From positions 1-22,183 of IMG/VR virus record IMGVR_UViG_3300027742_000036: DNA of 22,183 nucleotides. One strand, written 5' to 3'. Of the stretch, positions 1 through 7,268 are shown piece by piece (the stretch's first letter is position 1; each line of letters begins with the position of its first letter). Made by a program: the position numbers and the translations under genes. The notes under the pieces are model-generated. The model made no database searches, was not told where the DNA came from, and was given only the letters and a program-made list of their open reading frames with translations. The stretch is from a virus.

Positions 1-1
1 G

Positions 2-67
2 ACTTCGGTGAACATGCCCGGCTTTGCGGTCAGCCGCTGCCCGGTGTTGGGGTGGAATACATCATGA
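2..67 (+). CDS. 3' end of an upstream gene (partial, unrecognised)
   Basis: Frame 2 is open from the left edge and ends with TGA at 65-67, giving about 21 residues that finish in RCPVLGWNTS. The stop overlaps the ATG at 64-66 of the next gene in an ATGA arrangement, the junction used throughout this window, and this is the main reason to believe the frame. Too little is visible for a function. The competing frame 1 is also open to the left edge, so this could instead be non-coding sequence under a longer version of the next gene. Confidence 0.4.
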   Translation, partial: TSVNMPGFAVSRCPVLGWNTS

Positions 68-558
68 TGCAGCGTGGCCCGGTTGGCGCGCGTGTCGATG
101 GCGGCGGTGTGTCCTTCCCCCACGATGATGCCTATTTGGTTGCAGATGCGCTTGAGAACCTGGCGCGGCGTGAGGTTGCCACCTATATCGCTGAGCTTGC
201 CCGAACCGGTAGTGCGCCGGATCCGATGGTGGATGCGCAGCCAAAGGTGCGGCCACTTGACTGGCAGGAAAACCAGCACGGCATGCGGCCAAGGACTGCG
301 GATGCGACTGATCTTGGGCCAGAGGGTTGGAAGCCTTTTTGCCGTATCAATCGCAAGGGCAAGACGGTCTATGATCGCTCGCGCTGCACCCCAGTGAAGA
401 TAGAACCAACAGTGCAGCAAATTGCCAACGCGCGCCGGGCTTGGCTGGATTGGTGGGGTGGCCTGTTGGATGTGCGCCTGACCTTGCAGACCGGCATGCC
501 GCTGACCCGTTGGGTGGTGACGGATGAGATGCCGCCGATGCGCCCTTGGCGAAAATGA
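64..558 (+). CDS. Phage protein of unknown function, candidate late regulator
   Basis: This encodes 164 aa from the ATG at 64; a second ATG at 67 and a GTG at 52 are in frame. I chose 64 because it makes an ATGA overlap with the stop of the preceding frame. No signal peptide or membrane segment is seen. The middle is basic (RINRKGKTVYDRSR) and the C-terminal third is Trp- and Arg-rich, ending PPMRPWRK. It has only two cysteines, so there is no obvious zinc finger. I recognise it only as a type of hypothetical protein found before the late genes of Rhodobacteraceae prophages. It is the last gene before a promoter/hairpin leader and the late operon, the position of Q-type antiterminators in lambdoid phages. 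That role is inference from position alone. Confidence 0.75.
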   Translation: MMQRGPVGARVDGGGVSFPHDDAYLVADALENLARREVATYIAELARTGSAPDPMVDAQPKVRPLDWQENQHGMRPRTADATDLGPEGWKPFCRINRKGKTVYDRSRCTPVKIEPTVQQIANARRAWLDWWGGLLDVRLTLQTGMPLTRWVVTDEMPPMRPWRK

Positions 559-559
559 T

Positions 560-588
560 TTGACTTTGAAATCTGCCCCCCCTAGACA
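560..588 (+). promoter_or_regulatory. Candidate late promoter (sigma70-like)
   Basis: TTGACT (560-565, 5 of 6 to the -35 consensus) and TAGACA (583-588, only 3 of 6 to the -10 consensus) are separated by exactly 17 bases that end in a run of seven C. It is the best promoter-like match in the 120-base non-coding gap before the late genes. The poor -10 box keeps confidence low. A -10 this weak could mean reliance on an activator. Confidence 0.35.
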
Positions 589-608
589 AGACGCACTCAA
601 CACAGCTG

Positions 609-639
609 CGCCCGGAGTGGATCACACCACTGCCGGGCG
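609..639 (+). terminator. Leader hairpin, possible intrinsic terminator
   Basis: CGCCCGG (609-615) plus AGTGG (616-620) pair with CCACT (627-631) and CCGGGCG (633-639). This makes a 12-bp stem with one bulged G (632) and a 6-base loop. It is followed by TTCTCATTT, a broken rather than perfect T-tract, so termination efficiency is uncertain. It sits about 20 bases downstream of the candidate promoter and 40 bases before the first late gene, so it could act as an antitermination-controlled leader terminator. Confidence 0.5.
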
Positions 640-678
640 TTCTCATTTGTGGCATTTACCCCAACATCGGAGATCATC

Positions 679-1128
679 ATGAAACAACTGGCCCTCGCCA
701 GCGTGGCACTTATTGTGGGTGCCTTCGCCGCCTTCGCTTCCCCTTCAACTGACCGGGCATTCGACATCCAGCCCCCTCCCTTTGTCGAGTTGATGGCCGT
801 TGATGACGTCGGCCTGTCCAACCTGCAGGCCATTGCCCTGCTTGCCGAGGCCGTTGCAACAGGGGATATGCACATGCACATCGCACACATCGAAGGTGCC
901 ACGCGCACCATTGGCAAAACACAGGGCTATCTTGGCCTGCCCATCCGTGACGTGAGGATCAACTGTACGGTGAATGGTGAAGACACACCCGCGATGGTCA
1001 CGGCCTGGCATCCGACACCGGATGAGCTGCAGGCATTGATGAAGGGCGCGCCGGTCTATGTTCAGTTGCTCGGCCAGTCGCACCCACCCATCATGGTCGG
1101 TACTGGCCCCGAGCCTGACCCGGTCTGA
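679..1128 (+). CDS. Small exported or membrane-anchored phage protein, function unknown
   Basis: This encodes 149 aa. The start is the ATG at 679, which has a GGAG (669-672) six bases upstream; a GTG at 649 in the same frame lies too close to the leader hairpin and lacks a ribosome site. The first ~22 residues look like a Sec signal peptide: MKQL, a hydrophobic core, then AFASPS with a plausible Ala-x-Ala-type cleavage site. The C-terminal half (about residues 75-149) has the feel of a family of short cytoplasmic phage hypothetical proteins, with GATRTIGKTQGYLGLP, then a Trp-His-Pro-Thr-Pro-Asp-Glu-Leu stretch and HPPIMV near the end. It is the first gene of the late operon, before the HNH nuclease. 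It could be an accessory (moron-like) gene, but nothing proves that. Confidence 0.8.
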   Translation: MKQLALASVALIVGAFAAFASPSTDRAFDIQPPPFVELMAVDDVGLSNLQAIALLAEAVATGDMHMHIAHIEGATRTIGKTQGYLGLPIRDVRINCTVNGEDTPAMVTAWHPTPDELQALMKGAPVYVQLLGQSHPPIMVGTGPEPDPV

Positions 1129-1136
1129 TAAGCCTA

Positions 1137-1511
1137 ATGGGTAAACTGGCGGGCCGAGGCCTGCCGCCTCGTTTGGCATCCGCACCACCTCGATTGGGGC
1201 GGGCGGCACCTCAAACGGAAACTCAGCGCACGCAACAGCGGGATGAAACCCAGCCTTGGCGCGCCTGGTACAAGACGGCGCGTTGGCAAAAGATGCGCCT
1301 CAAGGTGTTGAAACGCGATGACTACATCTGCCAACAAACCGGCGCGAGGTTGATTGGCAAACACCCTGCACCAAACAGCCCAGTCGCGGATCACAAGACC
1401 CCACATCGCGGCGATCCGGATCTGTTCTGGAGCGAAGACAACCTGCAGACCGTGTCGAAGGAATACCACGACCGGATCAAGCAAAGCCAAGAGCGGCGCG
1501 GCGACATCTGA
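1137..1511 (+). CDS. HNH endonuclease (packaging-associated)
   Basis: This encodes 124 aa. The C-terminal two thirds carry an HNH core: WQKMRLKVLKRDDYIC, then SPVADH with the first catalytic His, EDNLQ with the Asn, and KEYHD with the second His, followed by KQSQERR. In HK97-like cos phages, a small HNH protein encoded next to the terminase is needed for efficient cos cleavage and packaging; the position just before the terminase genes fits that role. The N-terminal ~40 residues are Pro/Arg-rich and probably disordered. The ATG at 1137 lies eight bases after the previous stop with no clear ribosome site, so translation may be coupled. The family call is firm; the packaging role is inferred from context. 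Confidence 0.9.
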   Translation: MGKLAGRGLPPRLASAPPRLGRAAPQTETQRTQQRDETQPWRAWYKTARWQKMRLKVLKRDDYICQQTGARLIGKHPAPNSPVADHKTPHRGDPDLFWSEDNLQTVSKEYHDRIKQSQERRGDI

Positions 1512-1555
1512 GCCGTCAACCACACCCAACCATCAAGGGGGGGTGGGTCAAAAGT

Positions 1556-1607
1556 CTGGAACCCCTCCAGCCCTAGACCCGCCTCCCCAGCATCTGGAGA
1601 TTTTTTT
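1556..1607 (+). other. Weak hairpins and T-tract over the terS ribosome-binding site
   Basis: The 97-base gap between the HNH gene and terS contains a run of seven G (1537-1543). A 5-bp hairpin follows, CTGGA/TCCAG (1556-1570), and then a 4-bp one, CCAG/CTGG (1587-1597), directly followed by AGA and seven T (1601-1607). The 3' arm of the second hairpin overlaps the Shine-Dalgarno GGAGA (1596-1600). The stems are short, so this is at most a weak attenuator or translational control element. In cos phages, the gap before terS is also where cos commonly lies. Confidence 0.3.
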
Positions 1608-1608
1608 C

Positions 1609-2091
1609 TTGAGTGACGTGGAATTTGACCTCTTTGGCGATCCTTGCACGTTACCCAATGGGCGGCGTGGTCGCCCGAAGCATGTGCCAACACAAAAATT
1701 GCGCAATAAAGTCATAGTGTTACTGGGGCTTGGATGGAGCCAAGAGCGGATAGCCAATGCAATTCACTGCTCAGGCCCAACCCTGCGACGGTATTATTTT
1801 TCGGAATTGAAACGCCGGTCAATGCAGCGAGACCGATTGGATGCCTGGCGGTTTGAGAAAGTGATGGCCGCTGCTGATAGCGGCAATGTTGGTGCGCTTC
1901 GGCTTTTGGATCAGCTGGTTGCCAAGAATGATATGATGCTGGCCGCGACCCGATTGCGAGATGCTCAAGACGAAACTCCACTTGAAAACATTGGCAAAAA
2001 GGAAATGGAGCGCAGGGCCGCACATGAATTGACATCATCGGACAAGGTCGAAGGCTGGGATGATGACCTGAAACCGGGGTACGCAAACTGA
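1609..2091 (+). CDS. terS: Small terminase subunit-like DNA-binding protein
   Basis: This encodes 160 aa. The start is a TTG at 1609, set by GGAGA (1596-1600) at 8-base spacing; the longer open frame back to 1354 is only the shadow of the HNH gene. Residues ~20-65 hold a helix-turn-helix of the homeodomain-like kind: RGRPKHVPTQKLRNKV, then GLGWSQERIANAIHCSGPTLRRYY. The rest is helical and charged (SGNVGALRLLDQLVAK). Small terminases bind the packaging site and load the large subunit. The stop TGA (2089-2091) overlaps the ATG of the large terminase by one base, which supports the assignment more strongly than sequence similarity alone. Confidence 0.85.
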   Translation: MSDVEFDLFGDPCTLPNGRRGRPKHVPTQKLRNKVIVLLGLGWSQERIANAIHCSGPTLRRYYFSELKRRSMQRDRLDAWRFEKVMAAADSGNVGALRLLDQLVAKNDMMLAATRLRDAQDETPLENIGKKEMERRAAHELTSSDKVEGWDDDLKPGYAN

Positions 2092-3809
2092 TGGACGGTG
2101 GATTTGATCATCACCGTAACCCGGCATGGAATACTGCCGTGCCTGATTGGGAAGATCGTATTTTGAATGGGCGTTCGTTGATCCCTGATCTGCCGTTGTT
2201 TGATCAGGTGGCCGAAAAAGCGCTGCGCATTTTCAAGCGATTGAAGGTGCCAGACCTGATTGGCACCCCAACGTATGGCGATGTATGCGAAAACTGGGTG
2301 TTTGATTTGGTTCGCGTCATCTTTGGCAGCTATGACCCGGAAACCAAACGCCGGATGATCCGAGAATTTTTCCTGTTGATCCCAAAGAAAAACGGAAAAT
2401 CAGCGATAGCAGCTGCGATAATAGTGACGGCCGCAATCCTGAATGAGCGCCCGCAAGCGGAACTTCTGTTGATTGCCCCGACGCAGGAAATTGCAAAGAT
2501 CGCGTTTAAGCAGGCCAAAGGCATGATTGCGCTGGATGATGCCCTGGCAAATGTCTTCAAAGTGCAGAACCACGTTAAGACGATCACACATCTGGACACT
2601 GAAGCTGAGATCAAAATCCTTTCATCTGATGGCGATGTGATTACCGGCTCTAAAGCTGCATATATCCTAGTGGATGAAACGCATGTTCTGGGGTCGAAGC
2701 ACAAGGCTCCTGATATTTTTCTTGAGCTTCGTGGAGGTTTGGCCTCGCGGCCAGAAGGTTTCATGCTGCAAATTACAACGCAGTCAAAGGAACGCCCTAC
2801 CGGCCAGTTTGACAAGGAGTTGGTGCGGGCCCGCGAGGTTCGGGACGGGACGCGTGATAGCTCTCTTTTGGCTGTGCTGTATGAACTGCCACAAGAAATG
2901 CTTGAGGCTGAAGCGTGGCGTGATGAGAAAACATGGGGGATGGTCAATCCCAATCTGGATCGCTCGGTGGCGCTCGAATACTTGCAGGAAAAATACCAAG
3001 AGGCGGAACGTGATGGCCCAGATGCGATGGCGTTGTTTGCTTCGCAACATCTGAATGTTGAGATTGGTATAGGCCTGAACTCTGGCCGATGGGTTGGTGC
3101 TGATTACTGGTTGAAGGGTGCCAAGTCCGACATGGATTTGCAGTACATTCTTGATGTTTGTGAAGTGTGCGTGGCTGGTGTTGACGGTGGCGGACTAGAT
3201 GATCTGTTGGGGTTTTCGGTGATGGGCCGCCATGCGCAGACCAAGGAATGGCTGCATTGGGGGCGGGCCTGGGCGGATCGGGATGTGCTGAAGTTGCGCC
3301 AGATCATCGCGCCCGAACTGCTGGCTCTGGCGGCGAAGGGTGAATTGATCCTGGTGGATAACATCGAGGAAGAGGCTAATCCTGAGATAGTAGAATTGTG
3401 CAGCCAAATCCGGGACGCGGACCTTTTCCCTGAGCAGAATGGAATTGGGATGGATCCCGAAGGTGTTGGATCAATCATTGATGCGCTGGTCGAGGCGGGG
3501 TTCGTGATCGAAAACATCGCGTCAATCAGTCAAGGGTACAAGCTGAACGCAGCGATCAAAACAGCGCCGGTCAAACTAAAAAACGGGACAATGAAACATT
3601 GCGGCCAAGGCTTGATGACCTGGTGTGTGGGCAATGCAAAAACCGAACAGCGAGGAAATGCTGTGATCGTAACAAAAGCACAAAGCGGATCGGCTAAAAT
3701 TGATCCGCTGATGGCAATGTTCAACACGGTGATGTTGATGAGCTGGAACCCAGTATCCGCCAAGAAAGACCTGAGTGCATTCTTTGAAAATCCGGTGATG
3801 GTCGTATGA
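2091..3809 (+). CDS. terL: Terminase large subunit (ATPase/nuclease packaging motor)
   Basis: This encodes 572 aa of the HK97-type Terminase_1 family. The Walker A motif is PKKNGKS (residues 98-104, Lys103) and the Walker B is YILVDETH (Asp195, Glu196), followed by a coupling region with LQITTQS. The C-terminal nuclease begins at GVDGGG (Asp365) with Asp369/Asp370 close by, and a later NGIGMDPEGVGSI segment. The protein pumps DNA into the prohead at the portal and cuts the concatemer. Length is normal for the family and no domain is missing. The start codon overlaps the terS stop and the stop overlaps the portal start (ATGA). Regional codon use is less GC-rich than in the tail genes. Confidence 0.97.
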   Translation: MDGGFDHHRNPAWNTAVPDWEDRILNGRSLIPDLPLFDQVAEKALRIFKRLKVPDLIGTPTYGDVCENWVFDLVRVIFGSYDPETKRRMIREFFLLIPKKNGKSAIAAAIIVTAAILNERPQAELLLIAPTQEIAKIAFKQAKGMIALDDALANVFKVQNHVKTITHLDTEAEIKILSSDGDVITGSKAAYILVDETHVLGSKHKAPDIFLELRGGLASRPEGFMLQITTQSKERPTGQFDKELVRAREVRDGTRDSSLLAVLYELPQEMLEAEAWRDEKTWGMVNPNLDRSVALEYLQEKYQEAERDGPDAMALFASQHLNVEIGIGLNSGRWVGADYWLKGAKSDMDLQYILDVCEVCVAGVDGGGLDDLLGFSVMGRHAQTKEWLHWGRAWADRDVLKLRQIIAPELLALAAKGELILVDNIEEEANPEIVELCSQIRDADLFPEQNGIGMDPEGVGSIIDALVEAGFVIENIASISQGYKLNAAIKTAPVKLKNGTMKHCGQGLMTWCVGNAKTEQRGNAVIVTKAQSGSAKIDPLMAMFNTVMLMSWNPVSAKKDLSAFFENPVMVV

Positions 3810-5035
3810 TGAAATTGATGCGCGCCGCCCTGCGCGGTGTTAAGGCGGAATTGGCGGCTGGTGAATCTGGTTGGGTGGCGTTGTCTGGCAATCAGTTGTT
3901 CAGTGAGATGGGTCTGTTGTCGAACGCAGGCACCACAGTGTCGTCTGAAACCGTTATGCGATTGTCTGCTGTCTGGGCTTGTGTGAGCCGGACATCACAG
4001 CTGATTGGAACGCTGCCGCTGAACCTATATGAAAAGCAGCTACAAGGCGGGCGCGTGCGTCTGGACAACGAGTTGTCAGCGATGGTGACGAATAAGCCGA
4101 ATGTTGTTCAAACTTCGGTTGAGTTTTGGGAAGGCACGGGTGCACATGCTTTGCTGCATGGCAACAGCTATTCTGAGAAACTGATGATCGCAAACCGATT
4201 GGTCGGATTGCGGCCATTGCTGTCTGCGGTGCCAAAACGGCGTGGTGATGGTCGGTTCGACTATCATGTGAACGAAAATGGTAAGATTTATGTATTGCCT
4301 CCTGAAAAGGTGTTTCACCTTCGTGGGTTTGGCGGTGGCGATGGCCTGGGCCTGTCGGCCGTCAAGTATGGAGTTCAGTCATTTGGCGCGGCTCTGGCGG
4401 CGGATTGCACGGCGTCCAAAGTGTTTTCCAACGCGCTGATGCCGTCTGGGGTGCTTGAATCGGACGATCTGTTGCAGCCAGAACAGCGAACGCAGTTGCA
4501 AGAAATGTTGGCCACCTATTCAGGATCCAGCAAAGCGGGAAAAACGCTGGTACTGGAAGCCGGGTTGAAGTGGAACCAGGTGCAGATGAATCCTGAAGAC
4601 GCGCAGCTGCTAGAAACGCGGCGGTTCCAAGTCGAGGATATTTGCCGATGGTTTGGCATGCCTCCAATCATCATTGGCCATTCGGCAGAAGGTCAAACCA
4701 TGTGGGGATCGGGTGTGGAAAGCATCATGCTGTCGTGGTTGACGACCGGCATCAACCCGCTGCTACGCCGGATCGAGGCCCGCATGAACTGCGATCTAGT
4801 GCCGAGTGACAAGCGCGGCCGTTGGTATTTTGAATTTAACCGGGAAGCCATGCTGCAGATGGACAGTAAGGCCAAGGGAGAGTTCCTGTCGAAAATGGCC
4901 ACCTCTGGCACACTGACGGCCAACGAGCGCCGGGAAGTGCTGAACAAAGATCATCACGCAGATCCGGCGGCGAATGATTTGCTGGCGCAAACTGCGCTGG
5001 CCCCGCTGGAAGACCTGAGAAAGGAAGACACATGA
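3806..5035 (+). CDS. Portal protein (HK97 family)
   Basis: This encodes 409 aa. HK97-family portal hallmarks are present: MRLSAVWACVSRTSQLIGTLP near residue 50, HALLHGNSYSEK near 110, and the helical block with RWFGMPPIIIGHSAEGQTMW near 280, then a stem-helix region and MNCDLVP. The dodecameric portal forms the DNA entry vertex, docks the terminase and later carries the neck. ATG at 3806 overlaps the terL stop; an adjacent in-frame ATG at 3809 is an alternative. The last ~40 residues are charged and helical (LTANERREVLNKD), as is usual for this family. The stop overlaps the protease start. Confidence 0.95.
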   Translation: MMKLMRAALRGVKAELAAGESGWVALSGNQLFSEMGLLSNAGTTVSSETVMRLSAVWACVSRTSQLIGTLPLNLYEKQLQGGRVRLDNELSAMVTNKPNVVQTSVEFWEGTGAHALLHGNSYSEKLMIANRLVGLRPLLSAVPKRRGDGRFDYHVNENGKIYVLPPEKVFHLRGFGGGDGLGLSAVKYGVQSFGAALAADCTASKVFSNALMPSGVLESDDLLQPEQRTQLQEMLATYSGSSKAGKTLVLEAGLKWNQVQMNPEDAQLLETRRFQVEDICRWFGMPPIIIGHSAEGQTMWGSGVESIMLSWLTTGINPLLRRIEARMNCDLVPSDKRGRWYFEFNREAMLQMDSKAKGEFLSKMATSGTLTANERREVLNKDHHADPAANDLLAQTALAPLEDLRKEDT

Positions 5036-5868
5036 AACGCAACCTGCCAAAGGTAGATGTGAGCGTGCGCCCTGGCGTGCGCAGTGATATTAGCTCCACC
5101 GCGATTGACCGGTGGAGCCCTGATCTGCGTGCCGCTGCAAATGGGGATGACGCCACAATTTCCATTCTCGATCCGATCGGTCAGGATTTCTGGGGTGAAG
5201 GCGTGACTGCCAAACGGATATCGGCGGCTTTGCGATCCATCGGGGATAACCCGGTCACGGTGAATATCAACAGCCCTGGCGGCGATGTGTTTGAAGGGTT
5301 GGCGATCTACAATCTGTTGCGGGAACACAGCGCAGAGGTGACAGTGAATATTCTGGGCCTAGCCGCGAGTTCGGCATCGGTGATCGCTATGGCCGGAGAT
5401 CGCGTCCGGATTGGCCGCGCGGCGTTTGTTATGATCCATAATAGCTGGGTGATCGCCATGGGTGACCGCCACGCGCTGCGTGACGTATCTGACTGGCTGG
5501 AACCCTTCGATGCTGCCCTTGGGGATGTCTATGAGGCCCGCACGGGCCTGTCGCGTCCCAAGCTGATGGGCATGATGGACGATGAAACCTGGATCAATGG
5601 CCAGTCGGCGGTTGATCAGGGCTTTGCCGACGATCTTTTGGAATCGGATGACGTTGCCCATGACGGTGAAGGGGCCTCGGCCAAATCACTGCGGGCAGAA
5701 AAGAAATTTGACCTTGTTGCAGCGCGAGCTGGCCTTTCGAGAAGTGCCGCCCGCGATCTTCTGCGCGAGTGCAAGGGGGGCCTGCCTGGCGCGGCCCTGA
5801 CCCACACGCCCGGTGCTGTGGATTTGGCAGCGCAGATTAATGATTTGCGCGACTTTTTGAAAACATAA
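5032..5868 (+). CDS. ClpP-like prohead maturation protease
   Basis: This encodes 278 aa of the ClpP/S49-type serine protease family used by HK97-fold phages. Residues ~45-205 hold the ClpP core: NINSPGGDVFEGLAIYN, then GLAASSASVIAMAGD with catalytic Ser113, and MIHNSW with catalytic His136. The third residue is probably Asp183 or Asp184 in MMDDETW, followed by INGQSAVDQGFAD. It cleaves the capsid N-terminal delta domain and itself during prohead maturation. Residues ~210-278 are a charged tail beyond the ClpP core, possibly flexible and lost by self-cleavage. ATGA overlap with the portal stop (start 5032). The capsid gene begins 15 bases after the stop. Confidence 0.95.
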   Translation: MKRNLPKVDVSVRPGVRSDISSTAIDRWSPDLRAAANGDDATISILDPIGQDFWGEGVTAKRISAALRSIGDNPVTVNINSPGGDVFEGLAIYNLLREHSAEVTVNILGLAASSASVIAMAGDRVRIGRAAFVMIHNSWVIAMGDRHALRDVSDWLEPFDAALGDVYEARTGLSRPKLMGMMDDETWINGQSAVDQGFADDLLESDDVAHDGEGASAKSLRAEKKFDLVAARAGLSRSAARDLLRECKGGLPGAALTHTPGAVDLAAQINDLRDFLKT

Positions 5869-5883
5869 CTGAAAGGAAAGACT

Positions 5884-7194
5884 GTGAAAAAGTCTCTCAT
5901 TAATACCAGCGCCCTGGCGCTGCACCTTGCGGCGTGCCCGGTGGGTGTGCTTGCTAAACCACGCGCGGAAGCAACCGGTGATGTGGCCCACGCCCTTGCT
6001 GGTCTGAAAACCGACATCACTGCTATGCGGGAAGATCTGTTTCCGAAGGCCGAACTGGCACTGAAAGAAGCAGCCAAATCGGGCGAGATCGGCGCCGAAG
6101 TGAAAGTGGGCCTGGACAAGCTGATGGCCGACTTCAACGAAGCAAATGCGCAGGCGGCTAAACTTGAAGGCAAGATGGAAGTCTTGGAAACCCGCAACAC
6201 TGACCTTGAACAGTTGGTGGCGCAGGGTGGCATTGGCGCTGGTGGCAAAGTAACCACGATGGGCGCACAAGTGGCCGAATCTGAGGGCCTGAAGGCATGG
6301 ATTAGTGGCGGCGCCCAAGGCTCGCACAAGATCGATGTTCAGGCAGCTATCACATCTGCAGGCGGGTCAGGTGGTGGTCTGATCTGGTCAGACCGCGATG
6401 AGGTGCCGGTAAATATGGCCCGCCGCCGACTGCGGATCCGTGACCTTCTGGATGTGGTGACAACCACAGCGCAGGTAATTGACTACACCAAGCAGACCAC
6501 GCGCACTAACGCCGCAGCCCCCGTGGCTGAAGAAGGCGCGGCCCCAGCGTCCAGCTACGGTTGGACCAAAGACACTGCCAATGTGCGCAAGATTGCCCAT
6601 GTTACCCATATCTCGGATGAGGCACTTGCGGATAGCGGGCAGCTTCAGGGTGAGATCGATGGCGAGATGCGGTACGGTTTGGACTTGGTCGAAGAAAATC
6701 AGATCCTTGCTGGCGATGGCACTGGCGAAAACTTGTCGGGTTTGTTGACCGATGCAACAGCGTTTTCTGCGGCGGCGGGGCTTCCCAATACCGACCGGAT
6801 TGAGCGCTTGCGGTTGGCGATCCTGCAGGTGACGCTGGCCGATTATGCCGCGGACGGTGTGGTGATGAACCCGACGGACTGGGCGGGGGTTGAGCTGCAG
6901 CGCGAAACCGCCACGGGCAAGTTTATCATTGGTGGGCCCGATGCGCCTGCTGGGCCATCCCTGTGGCGTTTGCCAGTGGTCGAAAGCAACTCGATGACAG
7001 CGAACAGCTGGCTGGTGGGGGCCATGATGATGGCTGCGCGCCTCTATGATCGGATGGAAACGGAAATTCTGATTTCGTCCGAGCATGGCACCAACTTCGT
7101 GGATGGCATGAAAACGATGAAGGGCACCAAGCGTCTGGCACTTGCTGTGCGCCGCCCGACTTCGTTGGTGACTGGTAACTTCACCTTCGCCTGA
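5884..7194 (+). CDS. Major capsid protein (HK97 fold)
   Basis: This encodes 436 aa. The start is a GTG at 5884 behind AAAGGAAAG (5872-5880). Residues ~35-125 form an Ala/Lys/Glu-rich coiled-coil region that acts as the scaffold-like delta domain removed by the protease. The mature fold starts about 130-150. HK97 features follow: LIWSDRDEVPVNMA, the E-loop area rich in Thr/Ala, VTHISDEALAD, the spine helix GEMRYGLDLVEENQILAGDG, and the P-domain ending TSLVTGNFTFA. Oddly, residues 1-25 look like a bacterial lipoprotein leader (MKKSL, hydrophobic stretch, LAAC). Because they lie within the domain expected to be cut away, this may be chance. A strong terminator-like hairpin follows the gene. Confidence 0.95.
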   Translation: MKKSLINTSALALHLAACPVGVLAKPRAEATGDVAHALAGLKTDITAMREDLFPKAELALKEAAKSGEIGAEVKVGLDKLMADFNEANAQAAKLEGKMEVLETRNTDLEQLVAQGGIGAGGKVTTMGAQVAESEGLKAWISGGAQGSHKIDVQAAITSAGGSGGGLIWSDRDEVPVNMARRRLRIRDLLDVVTTTAQVIDYTKQTTRTNAAAPVAEEGAAPASSYGWTKDTANVRKIAHVTHISDEALADSGQLQGEIDGEMRYGLDLVEENQILAGDGTGENLSGLLTDATAFSAAAGLPNTDRIERLRLAILQVTLADYAADGVVMNPTDWAGVELQRETATGKFIIGGPDAPAGPSLWRLPVVESNSMTANSWLVGAMMMAARLYDRMETEILISSEHGTNFVDGMKTMKGTKRLALAVRRPTSLVTGNFTFA

Positions 7195-7212
7195 TCCGGC
7201 GTCGAACCACAT

Positions 7213-7246
7213 ACCGACGGCGGGTGATCTGCCGTCGGTTTTTATT
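7213..7246 (+). terminator. Rho-independent terminator or attenuator after the capsid gene
   Basis: A perfect 9-bp GC-rich stem, ACCGACGGC (7213-7221) with GCCGTCGGT (7231-7239), has a 9-base loop. The stem runs straight into a T-tract (7239-7243, then ATT). It is the best intrinsic terminator in the window. It stands 18 bases after the capsid stop and 22 bases before the next start, inside what must be one late transcription unit. It therefore most likely reduces rather than stops expression, giving more capsid than tail mRNA. Confidence 0.88.
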
Positions 7247-7268
7247 GAAGTGTATGGAGGGAAAGCCC

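Noticed and set aside
52-63. GTG at 52 as the start of the first full gene
   Set aside because: The ATG at 64 overlaps a stop in the preceding frame in the ATGA manner common in this window; the GTG has no ribosome site.
1354-1608. Longer N-terminus for the small terminase starting at 1354
   Set aside because: The extension lies in the shadow of the HNH gene, reads as low-quality Pro/Gln-rich sequence and has no ribosome site, while TTG 1609 has GGAGA at proper spacing.
5616-6329. 213-237 aa open frames on the - strand
   Set aside because: They are antisense to the protease end and capsid delta domain; Ser/Ala/Arg-rich composition is what a GC-rich reverse complement produces.
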